From Beroe forskalii (taxonomy: Eukaryota; Ctenophora; Nuda; Beroida; Beroidae): 64,000 bases of DNA. The stretch is from the NCBI GenBank assembly GCA_011033025.1, contig WFMF01000399.1, positions 102,265-166,264 on the forward strand, in the 5' to 3' direction. The translations under genes and the position numbers were made by a program. This document shows, piece after piece, positions 21,516 through 34,400 of the stretch; within the stretch, counting starts at the first letter, position 1; each line of letters begins with the position of its first letter. The notes under the pieces were generated by a model that ran no database searches, was not told where the DNA came from, and saw only the letters and a list, made by a program, of their open reading frames with translations.

Positions 21516-22930
21516 AATTGCACACAGGACAGTACACTCTAAAAAGTACCGTAATTTTAAATCACCCGATTCAAGAATTTATTAACCAGTCCTAAAATAT
21601 GGGAACAGATTTTGTAATTTTGTGAAATCGCAATGTTTTCAAGTGCTGATCACGATAACTCCCAGCTTCCCAGGTAAGCTCGCAATAATATTCCGTGTTT
21701 GAATAGGAATATACAATTTCTTACGATTCGTGCACAGTTTAGCAGTTTACCCGGCAGTCGGTACACGAAAGCTGAGTAAATGTATTATTGTGATAAAGTA
21801 AATTTCACATATAATATCAACTCATCAAGTGATGGCAGATTCTATTTGCTTGTTCGTCATGAGGAGTAACAAATTCACTACAATGGGAAATATAGAAAAT
21901 AATTACTAACATATTCAAATAACTGATTTCCCAGAATATCGGGTCGTTGAATAAGAGTCGCATAGTTCAATTCCGTTAATATGTTATTAAGTTGGTCACG
22001 ACTTGAAAAGTTGGAACGTTGAAAGATTGCCCCTGAGCAGCCATGCTTCTAGCTGTCAACTGCATAGGATTATTGATATTGATTTTTTATTAGTTTATTA
22101 CTTACTGTATTCGAAGTAAATTCAGTTTTGGTTGTTTGATGATGGATTGTGTTGCATTTGCAATTCATCTGATAAACGGGTACATTAGCCCCGGTACAGG
22201 CGAGATTATCATACAGTCTTTACGTTTTTACTCATTTCTCTGAATTAACAACTTATCAACGAAAAACCGATCCTTACCTTTTGCCGAAAAATCAACTCCT
22301 TGGATTAAGCACTGCAAAGACATTTAGAGTCGTATTGTTCAATCTTAAAGCAAAATATCCTGAAAAGTTAATCAAGAATCCTTCAAGGAAAAACTTAAGA
22401 TATGCAGTCCGAGCAAAAACAATTTATTTCAGATTTTCCCTCCCCAATCGCCTTTTTGTCTTACAAAAAGGCATTAAAGAGGGTTGGCAGAGATCGAGGT
22501 TTGGGAAGGTTAGAGATAGGATAATATGTGTATAACAGGTCCAGGTTTGCAATACAACTAGTAACTACTGTAATTTCTAGAAATTGCCAAGGTTGCTCCT
22601 TTATAATATCAGTCGCGAAAATTTCCCCTGTCCGCCCGTCCGTCCCCCCCCCCCCCAAATTGCAAATTTCTTAATTTTGAGGCTGTTGGTTGTAGAAAAT
22701 GTAAATTTTATTGGCCGACCAAGCCCATCCGTGCCACATGCTCAAACTCTTCTATAAATCTATACTATGATGAAATCTAAATGAAATTAGGGCTGTTGAT
22801 GAATACGTGTACTACTAAAATTTTTAGAGATTGTTGGGCTACATGGATTGGAGAAAACAGCTTCGGTTATGACTGATGTACTTAGTTTAGTGCCAAACTG
22901 TATAACTATTCGACTAAGTTCGAGAAATAA
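21516..22930. other. Intergenic, no gene seen
   Basis: AT-rich, with a C-homopolymer at about 22646-22657. An imperfect caaaaaggcattaa/gggttggcagagatcg phrase near 22465 recurs around 26840-26875 and marks another dispersed repeat. Open frames are short and without family resemblance. Confidence 0.5.
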
Positions 22931-22933
22931 GAT

Positions 22934-23260
22934 GTGAAAAACGAAGATCGTCGGAACGAGTGACAACATTTTAGGGAGCAAATTAAAACGTTCAATGATA
23001 CGATAGAGTTTTAAAACCAGGAGGCTCCTGTTTTTAAAACTTTATCGTATCATTGAACGTTTTAACTTGCTCCCTAAAATGTTGTCACTCGTTCCGACGA
23101 TCTTCGTTTTTCGTCAGGAGCTTTCGAAAATCATGTGATTATCGTCGTCAGCTGAAGATGGAGGGTGAAGATGGGTGTGATTGATCAGGTGACGGGATAA
23201 TCAAATACAATATCACTAAATAACGAAAACAGAGTTTTAAACATACAACACAACACATAT
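22934..23260. repeat. Foldback repeat D, copy 1
   Basis: Arms of roughly 85-90 bp face each other around 23025: gatcgtcggaacgagtgaca and cgttcaatgatacgatagag on the left have their complements on the right. The unit continues rightwards with cgtcagctgaagatggaggg. A partial reverse-complement copy lies at about 28640-28845. Confidence 0.8.
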
Positions 23261-23275
23261 TAAATTAACTAACTG

Positions 23276-25749
23276 AGCTGATGGGTTTGATTCCCGAAAG
23301 ACCACTAAAGAAAAGCAATTAGGAAAAGGATGAGTGTTTTGAACGCATTTTTAACCTCTTATTTTCTTATTTTATTTTTTTCTTTTATTATTTTAACATC
23401 TACTTAGTACTCGCTTACTGGGGAGGGCCGGGGGGTTGCCGTCCTTGCCAGGACGGAAGTAATCAATTTTACCCTAGTACAGAATAATTAAATTTGGGAA
23501 GGGTTAGCAGAGATTGAGATTCATCGAGTATGTGCCATGCGGCATACGCCATGCACGCTATAACCCAATTAATCTCCAACTACAGCGCTACATATTTTAT
23601 GTTATTTTACAACTTTCAAAACTACTGTGCACAATCAAATTTGCGGACGGTTTCAGATGACAAGTACAACGAATCAACTACTTCCTGCTTTCCTGTTAAC
23701 ATACCAGTTTTCTACTTCATTTAGAGTATCCACTTTATTGCCACTAGGTGCCGAAGTATCATTTGTTGACTCGTTTTGTCTTTCTTCTTTAATAATAATC
23801 TATTAATTAGATTTTCAAGACGGGTGCATTAATTCACACTAGTTCTTCTTACTTATTATGAATAAGCTAATAAACTGAAAGGTATTCATTACATCAGACA
23901 GTAAAATCGTTTATTCACTCATTTTTCTTGTCCGAACAACCAAAGCTATTCTTATGCGTAAGACTCAGGGTAGTTATAATTTCTTTTAATCCAGTACAAT
24001 CCTCCCGTAACGGGCCTATAAGCGCATGTTTACAAGCTGTTGCTTTAGCCTCAAGTTTACTGCATCGACGCAACACTATTTCTAATGGCTCGCTACGATT
24101 AAAGTATCTTTTACTTAAATCATCACCATTTTCTTATGGCAATTATTATCCTTACCTTAAGAATACTCTTCACGATGGGCACATTGGTGCAGTACTTCTT
24201 TTCGGCAGGCTAATTTTAATTATCTCTTTAACATTCTTCCACTCTAATGATTATGGGCGTACGGGTAGGTTAGTAGGGAACTGGTAGGGTATTTTACCTC
24301 GAATAGCTCTGTCATTCATAATACTCCTTATGATGGAGATATATGCAGGTGTAGCCTTTTCCCCGACTAGTTTTGCCAATTTATCTTCGACTAGCATTGC
24401 TTATTAATCTGTACCGAAACTCCTCATGATGGGCGCAATGGCGCAGTTTTTCATTGATTAACTATATTGGGCATCTATAGCGTTTTTTCAGCATCTTCAT
24501 GATAATGATATGCAGGGGTTGCATTGGCGTGATATTCTTTACCTACTTATCTTTTTCAATCGACTAGCTAAGTCAAATTGGTAGTATTTTCCAATTAATT
24601 CAGAAGATTATTCGGAAAACACTTAAGAATTATAATAACAACACGACAAAAAACTATACTGGTAGTCTCCCCATGGATGTGCCTGAACAAGAATGACGAA
24701 TGGGCACCCATAGTAGCTTGAGAAAATATGCTACGGTCGGTCTTGGAATGAAACAAAAACAACGAAGGACCAGATTGATTCTCTTAGACATCATAGAAGC
24801 ATTGACCTCAGTTGACAGTTGAAGCCTCGAAGAAGAGAAATCGCACTGATTGCTAAGACTACCAGTTTCAACGAGTATACCAAAAAGAAATTAAGGAAGT
24901 ACAGGGGAAAAAAACAAACACACAAATCAAAAACACAAACACAGCTTTGGTCATCTGCTATTGATTTGAGATTTTGCATGCCGTTCTTCCTACTTTATAG
25001 ATACGTCAAGTACCTATTTCTTCTAGAATTCTCATAATACCCTAGATTTCTCATAAGTCCACGGCCCATCTTGAAATAGATAGAAGTGGTGGAGGTTTAT
25101 TTAGATTATGTCTTGGACTTATGGCTTTCTTTTATTATTAGTGCACTGTCGTGAAAAACCTCCTCATTATTAAATGTGGCCCTCCTTACTCTCAGCATGA
25201 TCACCACTATCACTTAATAAGTCCTTTTTATGTTGGTTTTTCTAGTATTGGTGTGTTAACAGCTTCCTCTTTGACCAGGAACCCTTTCTCTTGTTCCAGC
25301 TTCATCGTAATCAGAGACTGTCTGCCAACTCTAGAGAGTGTGGCGACTCTCCAGGTAAGTGGTACTCCTTTCCGCATTGGATAACTCTCCTAAAATTCAA
25401 CACAATGGGCGCAAAGACGCAAGAAAAGGGAAGGGGAAAGGATGCAATTGGTGAAATTTCTGCTGACTGGGGAAATACATTTAGATGTAAAGGGCGCTAA
25501 GACGCTAACTGGATTGTTTTAAAACATACTTATAAACCAGCAAACTCACTTCAATAGATACCTAAGTTATAAAAAAAAGTCCAATTGAGGAATAAAGGGG
25601 GAAATAAATTGGGAAACAAAAGGGGGTACATAGATTGTCCGACGTCATCTGACCCCCTCACGGGGATCAGACAACATCTGGCAATACAAAGGAGAGTATT
25701 CCATAACTAAGCCCATTGCCAAACTATCCCAATTTAAGAACGGGATTTA
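23276..25749. repeat. Dispersed repeat B, copy 2 (reverse of 1619-5231)
   Basis: The reverse complement matches copy 1 from taaatcccgttc to cccatcagct, but with one satellite unit rather than about 22. ORFs at 23928-24287 and 25291-25500 correspond to those in copy 1. Neither matches a family I know. Confidence 0.75.
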
Positions 25750-28243
25750 TTCTGAATGAAAAACGAAAGTACTAAAGTTTTATTTATACAAAGACGATCA
25801 CTATCCGTAAATAAATGTAATGATAGCACTATAGTAAATGATCATCAATATTGATCTAACACCTATGCTTAAGTTTCATGAATTCTCCTCACGAAAATAC
25901 AATTTCTTGATGTTCACGCAGCTCATTGCCAAGAAAAGTGCATAAAATTAAAAAGTGATTTGAAGCCTAATGAAGCTGCTTCGTTTAGTATGATTAAGGG
26001 GGGGGGGGGGGGGTTCAAGCCAAATTTTTGGGAAAACACGTTTCTGAGATAACGGATGACCCAAAAGGTATACCCCGTGGGCCAACTTTTTGGCCAGGTT
26101 TGGTACCCCCAGACCCACTGGCGCCGCCGTGGCGCCATGCCCAAATATGGGCACAAAATGGGCATATTTTTTCAAAAGCAACTTGAGTGGTATCTGAGGT
26201 GTGCAATCGATAGATAATGGTCCCCTAAGTTACCATAAAAAATTTGAAGTCGATATCTCAAAAAATGGCCGAGTTATGGCCGAAAAACGTATGCCCATAT
26301 ATGGGCATACGCGCGTCGTGCAAGCCAATTCTGGCCCATAACTTGGGCAAATATCAATATTTTTGAATGAAACCAACTTAATTCGATAAATAGCGTTGAA
26401 TTATGTATTCTCTGCAAGTTTGGGCTTGATTGCTGCTAAAATGGCGATTTGAGGTCCAAAAAACCTCTGAAAAACCACAAAATCGCCATTTTCTCAGTTC
26501 GCGTTTTTTCCAAAGTGCACTTTACTCAAACGCTTATAACTTCGGCTACGATTGATATTTTTGCATAATTCTTTTTTTACGTGAAACTAGACTAAATTCC
26601 TCAGATACAAATGGAGCCGGATTTTTGAGTTAGGCCTTCAATTTTTTTGGCGCCAAAAGCTTCAAATTTTTGGCAAAAATTTGGCGCTTTTGGCGCGGAG
26701 CAATATCTATACTAATGCAGGGCAATTAAACGCCTGTATTTGAGATCAACGGACAAACAATCGAAATGCACTGGCAGGCACAATTCTTGTTAATACTGTA
26801 ACTAAGATTTTTTCCTGTTCCCAATCGCGTTTTTGTTTTACAAAAAGGCATTGAGAAAAGGTTAGCAGAGATCGTGCTTTGTGGGGGTTGTGTGTATACT
26901 ACCTTTACGCGTACTGTTAAATCTGAAATAGGTGGTGTGCTGCACACGACCGAATTTGGTCGTATGCGTGCGTGTGGTATGTATGTCACTAGACCAACCG
27001 TCCAACGGTTTTGGTGGTGATATCTTGACAGATGTATTAAGTTTGAACCCATGTTACTTGCCCAAAGGACGTTTGGATCCACGAAACTTGCTCTCATGTA
27101 GTCCAAACTCACGTTACTTGCTCAAACGTAAGTCTAACCCACGTAACTCACCCCTACAAAGTTCAAAACTACGTTATTCTAACTTGGAATTACTAGAATT
27201 GATATATTTCTTAATTTTTACAAATGGCCCACGTGAACTCACGTGCTGAAATATAGCAACTAGATCTAATTTCACTAGCAATAATCGTATTCAAACTCAT
27301 TTCAACGTAATAAAGTCGAAAATCCTGTGTAAATATCAATTTTTTCAAATCCCCTTTATTTCTACAAAACGTCCACGTTTAAATTTGCTTTAAATTTGCT
27401 CAAAATCATTCTGAAAAATTAAGAAGCCATCTCCTTTCCTTCTTGGTGAAAAATGCGCTCGAAAATGGCTAATAGAGCAATAAAATTTTACGACGAATCG
27501 TTCTAGATAGGTCCCGACTCTCTATTTATTTTTAGTTTTCCGATATGCAGGGGGTTACCGCCCTGGCCAGGGTGGGAATCACCCTGTGACACTGAATTCT
27601 CTAACTTATAGCCCTGGCCAGTTACTGTAGCGCGCGATCTAAGTATACGCGTATCAACAAGAACGGTTGTCCTAGACCAAAATTTTTACAACAAATCGTT
27701 CTAGATAGGTCCCGACTCTCTATTTCTTTTTCTCTTTCTGACATGCAGGGGGTTACTGCCCTGGCCAGGGCGGGAAATATGCTAACATTACATCGTGTAA
27801 ACTATACCCTGACTGCCCAAAATTTTAAATTGACGTTTTGGGGGGGGGGGGATTTTTTAGAATGGATTCCAACAAAATTTTGGGCCCTTGCCAAGGCCTT
27901 AATTATTATATCACCTTGTGACACTCAAATCTCTAACTTATACCCCTGTCCAGTTTTTTTATTACCGCCGGGGGGGAGGGGGGTTACCGCCCTGGCCAGG
28001 GCGGGAATCGCCCTGTGGCACTAAGATCTCTAAGTTATACCCCTGGTATAAGTTACCAGCATCAAATAAGCAGATATTTCATTTAAAACTTTTATACATT
28101 GCAAATCAACGAGTTGTCGAGAGAAAGCAAATCGATTATATGTCTATATATAATAATCATAAAATCCTCATCGTTAGATGCCCTAACTCCCTAAGTTTTC
28201 TACCACCCACATTAAGGTCCGACCAAGTAATTCACTATAAGGT
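25750..28243. other. Region upstream of PHM; low-complexity and repeated sequence
   Basis: It contains a G-homopolymer at about 26000-26012 and a ggcgcc/tttggcgcc-rich stretch at 26110-26700. A segment containing ggggttaccgccctggccag occurs three times (about 27550, 27748, 27980), each followed by a related gtgacact...taacttatacccctg stretch. Other G-runs lie at about 27840 and 27970. No exon is recognised before 28244. Confidence 0.5.
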
Positions 28244-30234
28244 ATGTCACGACTCGGTGCCATTTCCTTTATTCTGCTGGTTGCCATGGGAACGCATGTC
28301 GGTGGGGTCAGTTATCATGAGGAAGATGTAACAAATAAGAGGGATAAGAGAAGCACCCACGAAGACGTGCCACAGAACGGTGACACTGAGCTGATTGAAC
28401 TGCGTATGCCGGGTATCACGACGGAACACAATGATACCTACCTGGTAACCCCGGTTAAGGTCCCCTATGAGGATGCGTACATTATAGGGTACAATCCCAA
28501 GGTTCGAAATATTGTATGCAGATATTTCCTTGTTATGTGTTTCTATAAGTTTTCATTAACCCTTAACATGGATTCCTCAACTTTTGCTTTGTTTCATCAA
28601 GACTAGCATACTGACACCGTTTTTGTGCTTGTTTTCGTTATTTAGTGATATTGTATTTGATTATATCGTCACCTGATCACTCACACCCATCTCCCATCCT
28701 CCACTCCCTGACACCACTCATTTCACTTATAAGCACACTCTCACCCTCCATCTTCAGCTGACGACGATAATCACATGATTTTCGAAAGCTCCTGATTTTT
28801 AAACTCTATCGTATCATTGAACGTTTTAACTTGCTCCCTAAGTAGCATATCATAACAATTTCTCTGTGATGTCAGGGCTCGCAATAGATTTTCCTGGATA
28901 GAGTTTAGTGTTTTGTTTGAAAATAAATCAGAACTCATTTCGAAATTTAGGAGGATTAATTTCTTGATTTATAAGTTATTAATCATAGTACATTCCAGGC
29001 GTCCGCTACGAGAGTGCACCATATCCTTATATACGGGTGCAGTGCGCCCTTCCACACAGATTTGTCTCACTGGAAAGTAACGGGTCACTTGGGAGACATC
29101 TGTGACAAACAGGAGGAGATTCAAACTATCTTATGGGCATGGTGAGTGTAGACTTGTAGAGTAGAGATTATTTCCTCGTGTTTGAAATAATGTTTTGGAA
29201 GTTTGAAGCTAGATTAATTAACGTCGTTATACTTGACATGCCTTTATTTGCCTAGTTAAGAGCGGCTATATGTACTTTAGAGGCGTAAGACGAACACGCA
29301 GACAATATAGAGCCCTGCGCGAGCAGGGCTCTATATAATATTTAAATGTCGACAGCGCAGCTGGAGACATTTAAATGATTTAGAAGTGCGAGGCGAAGCG
29401 AAGCTGAGCCAGTGCTCTAAACATATTCTGCAGTGAGTTTGAGCCTCTAAAGTACTATAATATCGAACAGTGTATACAAGACACACCCTGTACACAACAA
29501 GCACATTACCTTATATGGTAATAAGCAAAATGCTTGTTTACACATAATAAAAAAGCGCATAACTCAGCCGTTTTTTGAGCAATTTTGATCAAATTTTCAG
29601 GATACTACGGGCAACATATGACCAATATAATCCTAAAAAGTAGCTTACATTTTTGACCTTCAGAAATTGAGATATGTTTAATAAACCGGTTTTATTTTTT
29701 AAAGTTATCGCTTAATAACTGGCTTTTCGGTCATAACTCCGCTTCCGAAGCTCAAAAATGAATCTAAACTTCACTGAGATGTAGCTTTTATGAAGCTCTA
29801 GATATCCTGAAAGTTTGATCAAGTTTGCTCAAAAAACCTCGGAGATATGCACATTTTGTAACGCAAAAGCAAAGGTCGCGTAGATGTGTATTTAAATTGG
29901 TATTATATTACAGTGTGTCATAACAAACACATGATATAAAGCGCGTGTGGTAACACGACTCTACGCATATAGTACTAGCCTCTAAATCGGTCTAAACCTG
30001 TCGTGAGACTACTATAACCCGGCAAATGACACCATCACAGCAGAATGAGGGAATTATTGGATTGCTCACTCAATTTTCTATTTTTTCAGTAAGTCTGTAC
30101 TTCTGTACATGTTTTTCCAGGGCGCTTGATGCTCCAGACTTTAAGATGCCCGAAAATGTAGCGTTCCACATAGGAAACAATGCCAACATTAAGTACCTGA
30201 TTCTAGAAGTACACTACAAGTACATCATTGACAG
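28244..30234 (+). CDS. Peptidylglycine alpha-hydroxylating monooxygenase, first three coding exons (partial)
   Basis: Exons 28244-28501, 28999-29141 and 30121-30234 join in frame. The ATG at 28244 opens a signal peptide (hydrophobic core ISFILLVAM), then a basic KRDKR site before the catalytic domain. Hallmarks are RMPGITTEHNDTY, RVHHILIYGC (the first copper site's His-His pair), DICDKQEEIQTILWAW and YLILEVHYKY (third His of that copper site). These match the N-terminal copper domain of PHM, which hydroxylates C-terminal glycine of peptides in the secretory pathway, the first step of amidation. The second copper domain (HxH...M) and any lyase domain are not found, although the frame ends at a good donor (acag/gtaggt). 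The cysteine pair in mammalian YFC and WFC is replaced on both sides (DTYLV, SHWKV), while the YGC/DIC pair is kept. The gene probably continues into the poorly assembled 31-39 kb region. Confidence 0.85.
28640..28845. repeat. Foldback repeat D, partial copy 2, in PHM intron 1
   Basis: Reverse complement of about 23030-23235; shares ctgacgacgataatcacatg, ttttcgaaagctcctg and tatcgtatcattgaacg. Confidence 0.75.
29306..29376. repeat. Two adjacent hairpins in PHM intron 2
   Basis: TATAGAGCCCTG and CAGGGCTCTATA (29306-29335) are exact complements around cgcgag. Next, tatttaaatgtc and gacatttaaat pair around a GC-rich loop. Confidence 0.7.
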
Positions 30235-31470
30235 GTAGGTATAGGACGTGAAATGTCTTTGATGGGTTAGTATGTTACAATTCATTACTATCATATTAGG
30301 TATTTAAGTTATTTTGGGAGACGGAGGATGGGGTTTACGAGGTCCATAATTTCCGGTTTTTGCTTCAAAGTTGGCACCTTTCCAAAAATTCAAAAAAGTA
30401 AAAAGGATTTTTCATATTGAAAGATCTGTATTGTCACCTCTGGGGCATACAGCGAATCTAAAATCTGCTTAATTGGTCTATGAATTACTTAATTATGGTT
30501 TGTATAATATGTCCGGATCATAATTACCATACAATAACGGCCTATCTCAAATTATAGGGAAGATAAAAGTTCATGCAAATACTGTCTACGATAATTTGGT
30601 TCTTAGTAAGTTAGTAGCAGGAGATTATCTGCAACGCTATCACTTGAGAAAAAGCAGTTTCAATAGTTTGCGTCTGTATGAACATATTTTATGGTTCAAC
30701 AATTTCATTTTGAAATGGAATTGTTGTACCATATCTTCATGAACGCAAACTAGCTTCAATTGATAGTGTGTTGCAGATTGCTACCAGATGTGCGCAAAAA
30801 GGCTATTATGCCCTTCCAGGCATGTTTATGCTATGTAGTCAAAAACCTATAGGCACCAGGGTACCGTGCGCAATGAATTATTACGCACTGGAGTGCCGAA
30901 ATCGGATTCATTTACGCACTGTAAGTCATAATAATTTATTATGGTGCAGTGGAACAGTGCGTAATAATTTATTTCACAGTTGAGCAAACTGTACCTTCAT
31001 ATCTTAATTTGAAACATTTCCTTTTGTTTGAAAATATTGCCATTTTCGAGTAAAGTCGGTGCATAATTCAGTTTAATAACTCGTAAAAGTACTAAACTCA
31101 GCATTAAAAACCTCGGCCTTCGGCCTCGGTTTTTTAATGCCATATTACACGGGCCTTCGGCCCTCGTGTAATATGGCGTTTATACTTCGTTATAAACCCT
31201 TCATTAGCCACGAATCAAAATTACATTCCCTATTACTCTATTAATCTATTTCAATTTCATTTAAACGCCATAAGTTGTCATCTTCTCATCTGCACTTGGC
31301 TCCGCTTAGTGTTTTTTCACGGGGTCGGTTTAATAATTAATTACTTGTACCTACCTAAATTAACTCTCAATTTTCCTCAGCTTCTCCTCAGAGAGCCCTT
31401 ACACACTGTATATCTTACCATCTCAGTCACGATTCAAGTGGTGTTGACGTAGTTATACAAAGACAGGCAA
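30235..31470. other. Downstream of PHM exon 3; hairpins, no exon seen
   Basis: An inverted repeat lies near 30655-30765 (aaactattgaa/ttcaattgatag-type, with tttcattttgaaatgg in the centre). Two tandem hairpins lie at about 31105-31176: aacctcggccttcggcctcggtt, and ccatattacacgggcc facing its complement around ttcg. Confidence 0.55.
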
Positions 31471-31476
31471 CTCCGA

Positions 31477-34400
31477 CTTCATATGAACTGCAGTTCACCC
31501 AGTATATAGCCAAATTTTGCCTGCCACAATTTTACTCCCCGATTTAATTCAACCCGCTTTCGAAATTTCTTGAACTATCTGTACTAAAACAGTACAATTT
31601 CGTTTCAGAGATGAGTTTTCAGATAGTTACAGATAATTTAGTCAAAGTCAAATGGTTAAAACAATTGAAATTCAAAAGTTTAGAACAGTAATTAATGAAG
31701 CAGAGGCTCAGGGAGACGATCAGAATTCGATTGTATATTAGAATTAATCTATTTTCCATTGTTTCCATAAAAAATCTTTCATTTGTCAGCAAAGTTAGAA
31801 AAATCACCCAATTTTATTTGGTGGTGAAATGGAGATTTTTGAAAAAAATCCCCATATTTTCAACCTACCAAAATTTCAAACACCGCAATTTCGACCCATA
31901 TAAATAGACCTCCTAAGGTACCAATTTTCGGATTGAAATTGCGTTTCAAGGAAACCTCAAATAAACGTTTCTGTAACGTTTATTTTCGGTTTTAGGAAAC
32001 CGTTTTTGTGGACCAAAACTAAAAGTTTTTTGAACGTTTTTTTTGGTTCTGTGCGAAACGTTTCGTGAATACCAACAATAAACGTTTCGAAAAAGTTTAT
32101 TTTTGGTTGGCGAGAAACGTTTACTGCAAACCAAAAATAAACGTATTTTAAACGTTTATTTGAGGTTTCCATGAAACACAATTCCAATCCGAAAATTGGT
32201 ATTCTGTAAACCAAAAATAAACGTTTTTTAAACGTTTATAATTGGTTTCATATAAACGTTTTGGATGAACCTATATTAAACGTATCAGAAACGTTTATTT
32301 TTGGGATTTCAATAAACGTTTCTACAGAAACGTTTATTAAACATATCAAAAACGATTATCCATAACGTTTGATGGAAACCAGATTTAAACCAAATATAAA
32401 CGTTTATTATTGGTTTATTTTTGGTTTGTTTGAAAATGCCAGCTGAGGGGATGATCCCTGAACAATTTCATTAATAAAAAAATTGTCTTGATGACGACAT
32501 TTTATGTTTTTTACTTCAGGAAGTCTAATGTCTATGTCCAAGGAGATCCTCAGGCTATAGGTTATATACCTTTAATATAAAGGAAAGAGGCACTTCTACG
32601 TTTGTATGTGAATAACTGACCCAAAAGTCGTGATTTTTTGTAAGGTGGTAGAAAATGGCTAAACTTAAAAGAAAGCATGTCCAAAAATATTTTTGGTCAA
32701 ATAGGGGCATCTGCTTTTATGAAAGTTTTGGTCAATTTGACAGAGGCGTGCCGTGGGGGTGTTGGGGTGTCAATGTACACCCCGCTAAAATTAAGAAAAT
32801 CAAATTTTATTTTTATCATTTTCGATGATATGGATCATTTGCCCTTGCCTAGCGCTGAATGCCCCGTCAAGCCAACGTCGCGCCCGCACATTTTTGTCAT
32901 TTATCTTACCGATTTCTCCTCCAAAAACTAAGCGTGGCGCGAATTGTTACACGGCGCTGCAAATCATAAAACTCTCATACACCCGCACTACTGTAAAATT
33001 GCAATCTCCTAGGCGTGCCGTGAAATCGAAGTGCCTACTGTATTTTAATTCTTGGGGGTGCCACGTGACACCCGATTTTCAGTTCGCGCATTCAGTTTGC
33101 AGTTACTGCGTACCATTTCCAACATTGTCTTTTTAGATTTCGCGATCACTTTTACTCGTCTCAAATGTTTCGACTGATTTTTTCTTTCTTGTGACGGATT
33201 TCTAAGATTCAAGAGGGAACAAATATAGTGACAAATAAGTTTTATTAACATATTAATTTTGATTTTTCCGTTTCCAGTTTCTCAATCTAATGATCCGACA
33301 TTCATATTCCGACCTGTGTGTTCTGATGTTTCAGTGTTCTCGATCTAATGATCCGATGTACCTGTGTCCCATGATCTAGTGTTTTGATGTTCCAGTGTTC
33401 ATGTTCTCGATCTAATGATCTGATGTGCCTGTGTCCCATAATCTTAAGTGTTGTGATGTTCCAGTGTTCTCGATCTAGATTCTAGTGATCCGATGTAAAT
33501 GTGTCGAATGATCTCGTGTAGAAGTGTTATACCTACGTCCCTGTATTCGCGATCTTATGATTTAACGTCCCTGTTTACGCTTTGAATAATGAATTTCATA
33601 CATCAACATGATATGAGCATTTAAAATTTTGCAAAAAATACAACTTTTGAAACATAGTATAATTTGTAAAAAGAGACTTGTTTTAGGCACTTTTTGAGTG
33701 CTTTTTTCAGTTATTTTCCAGAGGTTTCGCCTGCGGCGCATAGCCTCTGGCGGTTGGGGGGCCCGCCCCCCAAACCCCCTGAGCCTGACGGTACCGTACA
33801 CCCCAGATATGCTGACTAGACCCTCCACGGCACGCCTCTGCAATTTGAGTAGTTTTTCACTTGAAAACAGTCGATTTTTTAGAATGTTGACATAGATTTT
33901 TCAACATTGAATGATAATCTATTACATAAAGTAAAGTCGCACGTGAATAATGTTTGTGCCGCCGTATACAATTAAATTTGAGCTTGCCAAGAACTTATCA
34001 GGAGAAACAAAGGCCAAGCCGGGCTAAGTCGCGCCGTTGCTATGATGTGACCACATTTTTCTTTTACTAAAAGATGGCTTTGGATAAATTGAAAAGGAAA
34101 AGTTTCTATCTTCAACCGTTTTGGCTGGAGGCACGCACTCAGGCTCCATACCAACCCAGCATATTCAAGCAATAATTGTTGGGTAAGTTCCAAATTGCTC
34201 CTTCATAAAATATTCTGCATTCAGAAATTGATTTTCATCACTTAAATTCAATCGCAATAGATCAATCTAAAACTGTACCAAATGATTTGTTGTCAGCTTC
34301 TGTGGTTTTGGCTGCAGAGGGGGGGTGCCGACTTATTACCAACCCTGTACAGACATTCTGCACATGCAGATTAAGCTCAGTTCTATGAGAGTGCTTTCTG

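Noticed and set aside
25291..25500. ORF in repeat B ending MGAKTQEKGRGKDAIGEI... as a gene
   Set aside because: Similar to 1870-2148 but no known domain, and the upstream frame is not conserved; treated as repeat.
26000..26012. G-homopolymer and other long G/C runs (22646, 27840, 63256) as functional quadruplexes
   Set aside because: Single uninterrupted runs are likely simple repeats or sequencing-length errors; no repeated G-tract pattern.
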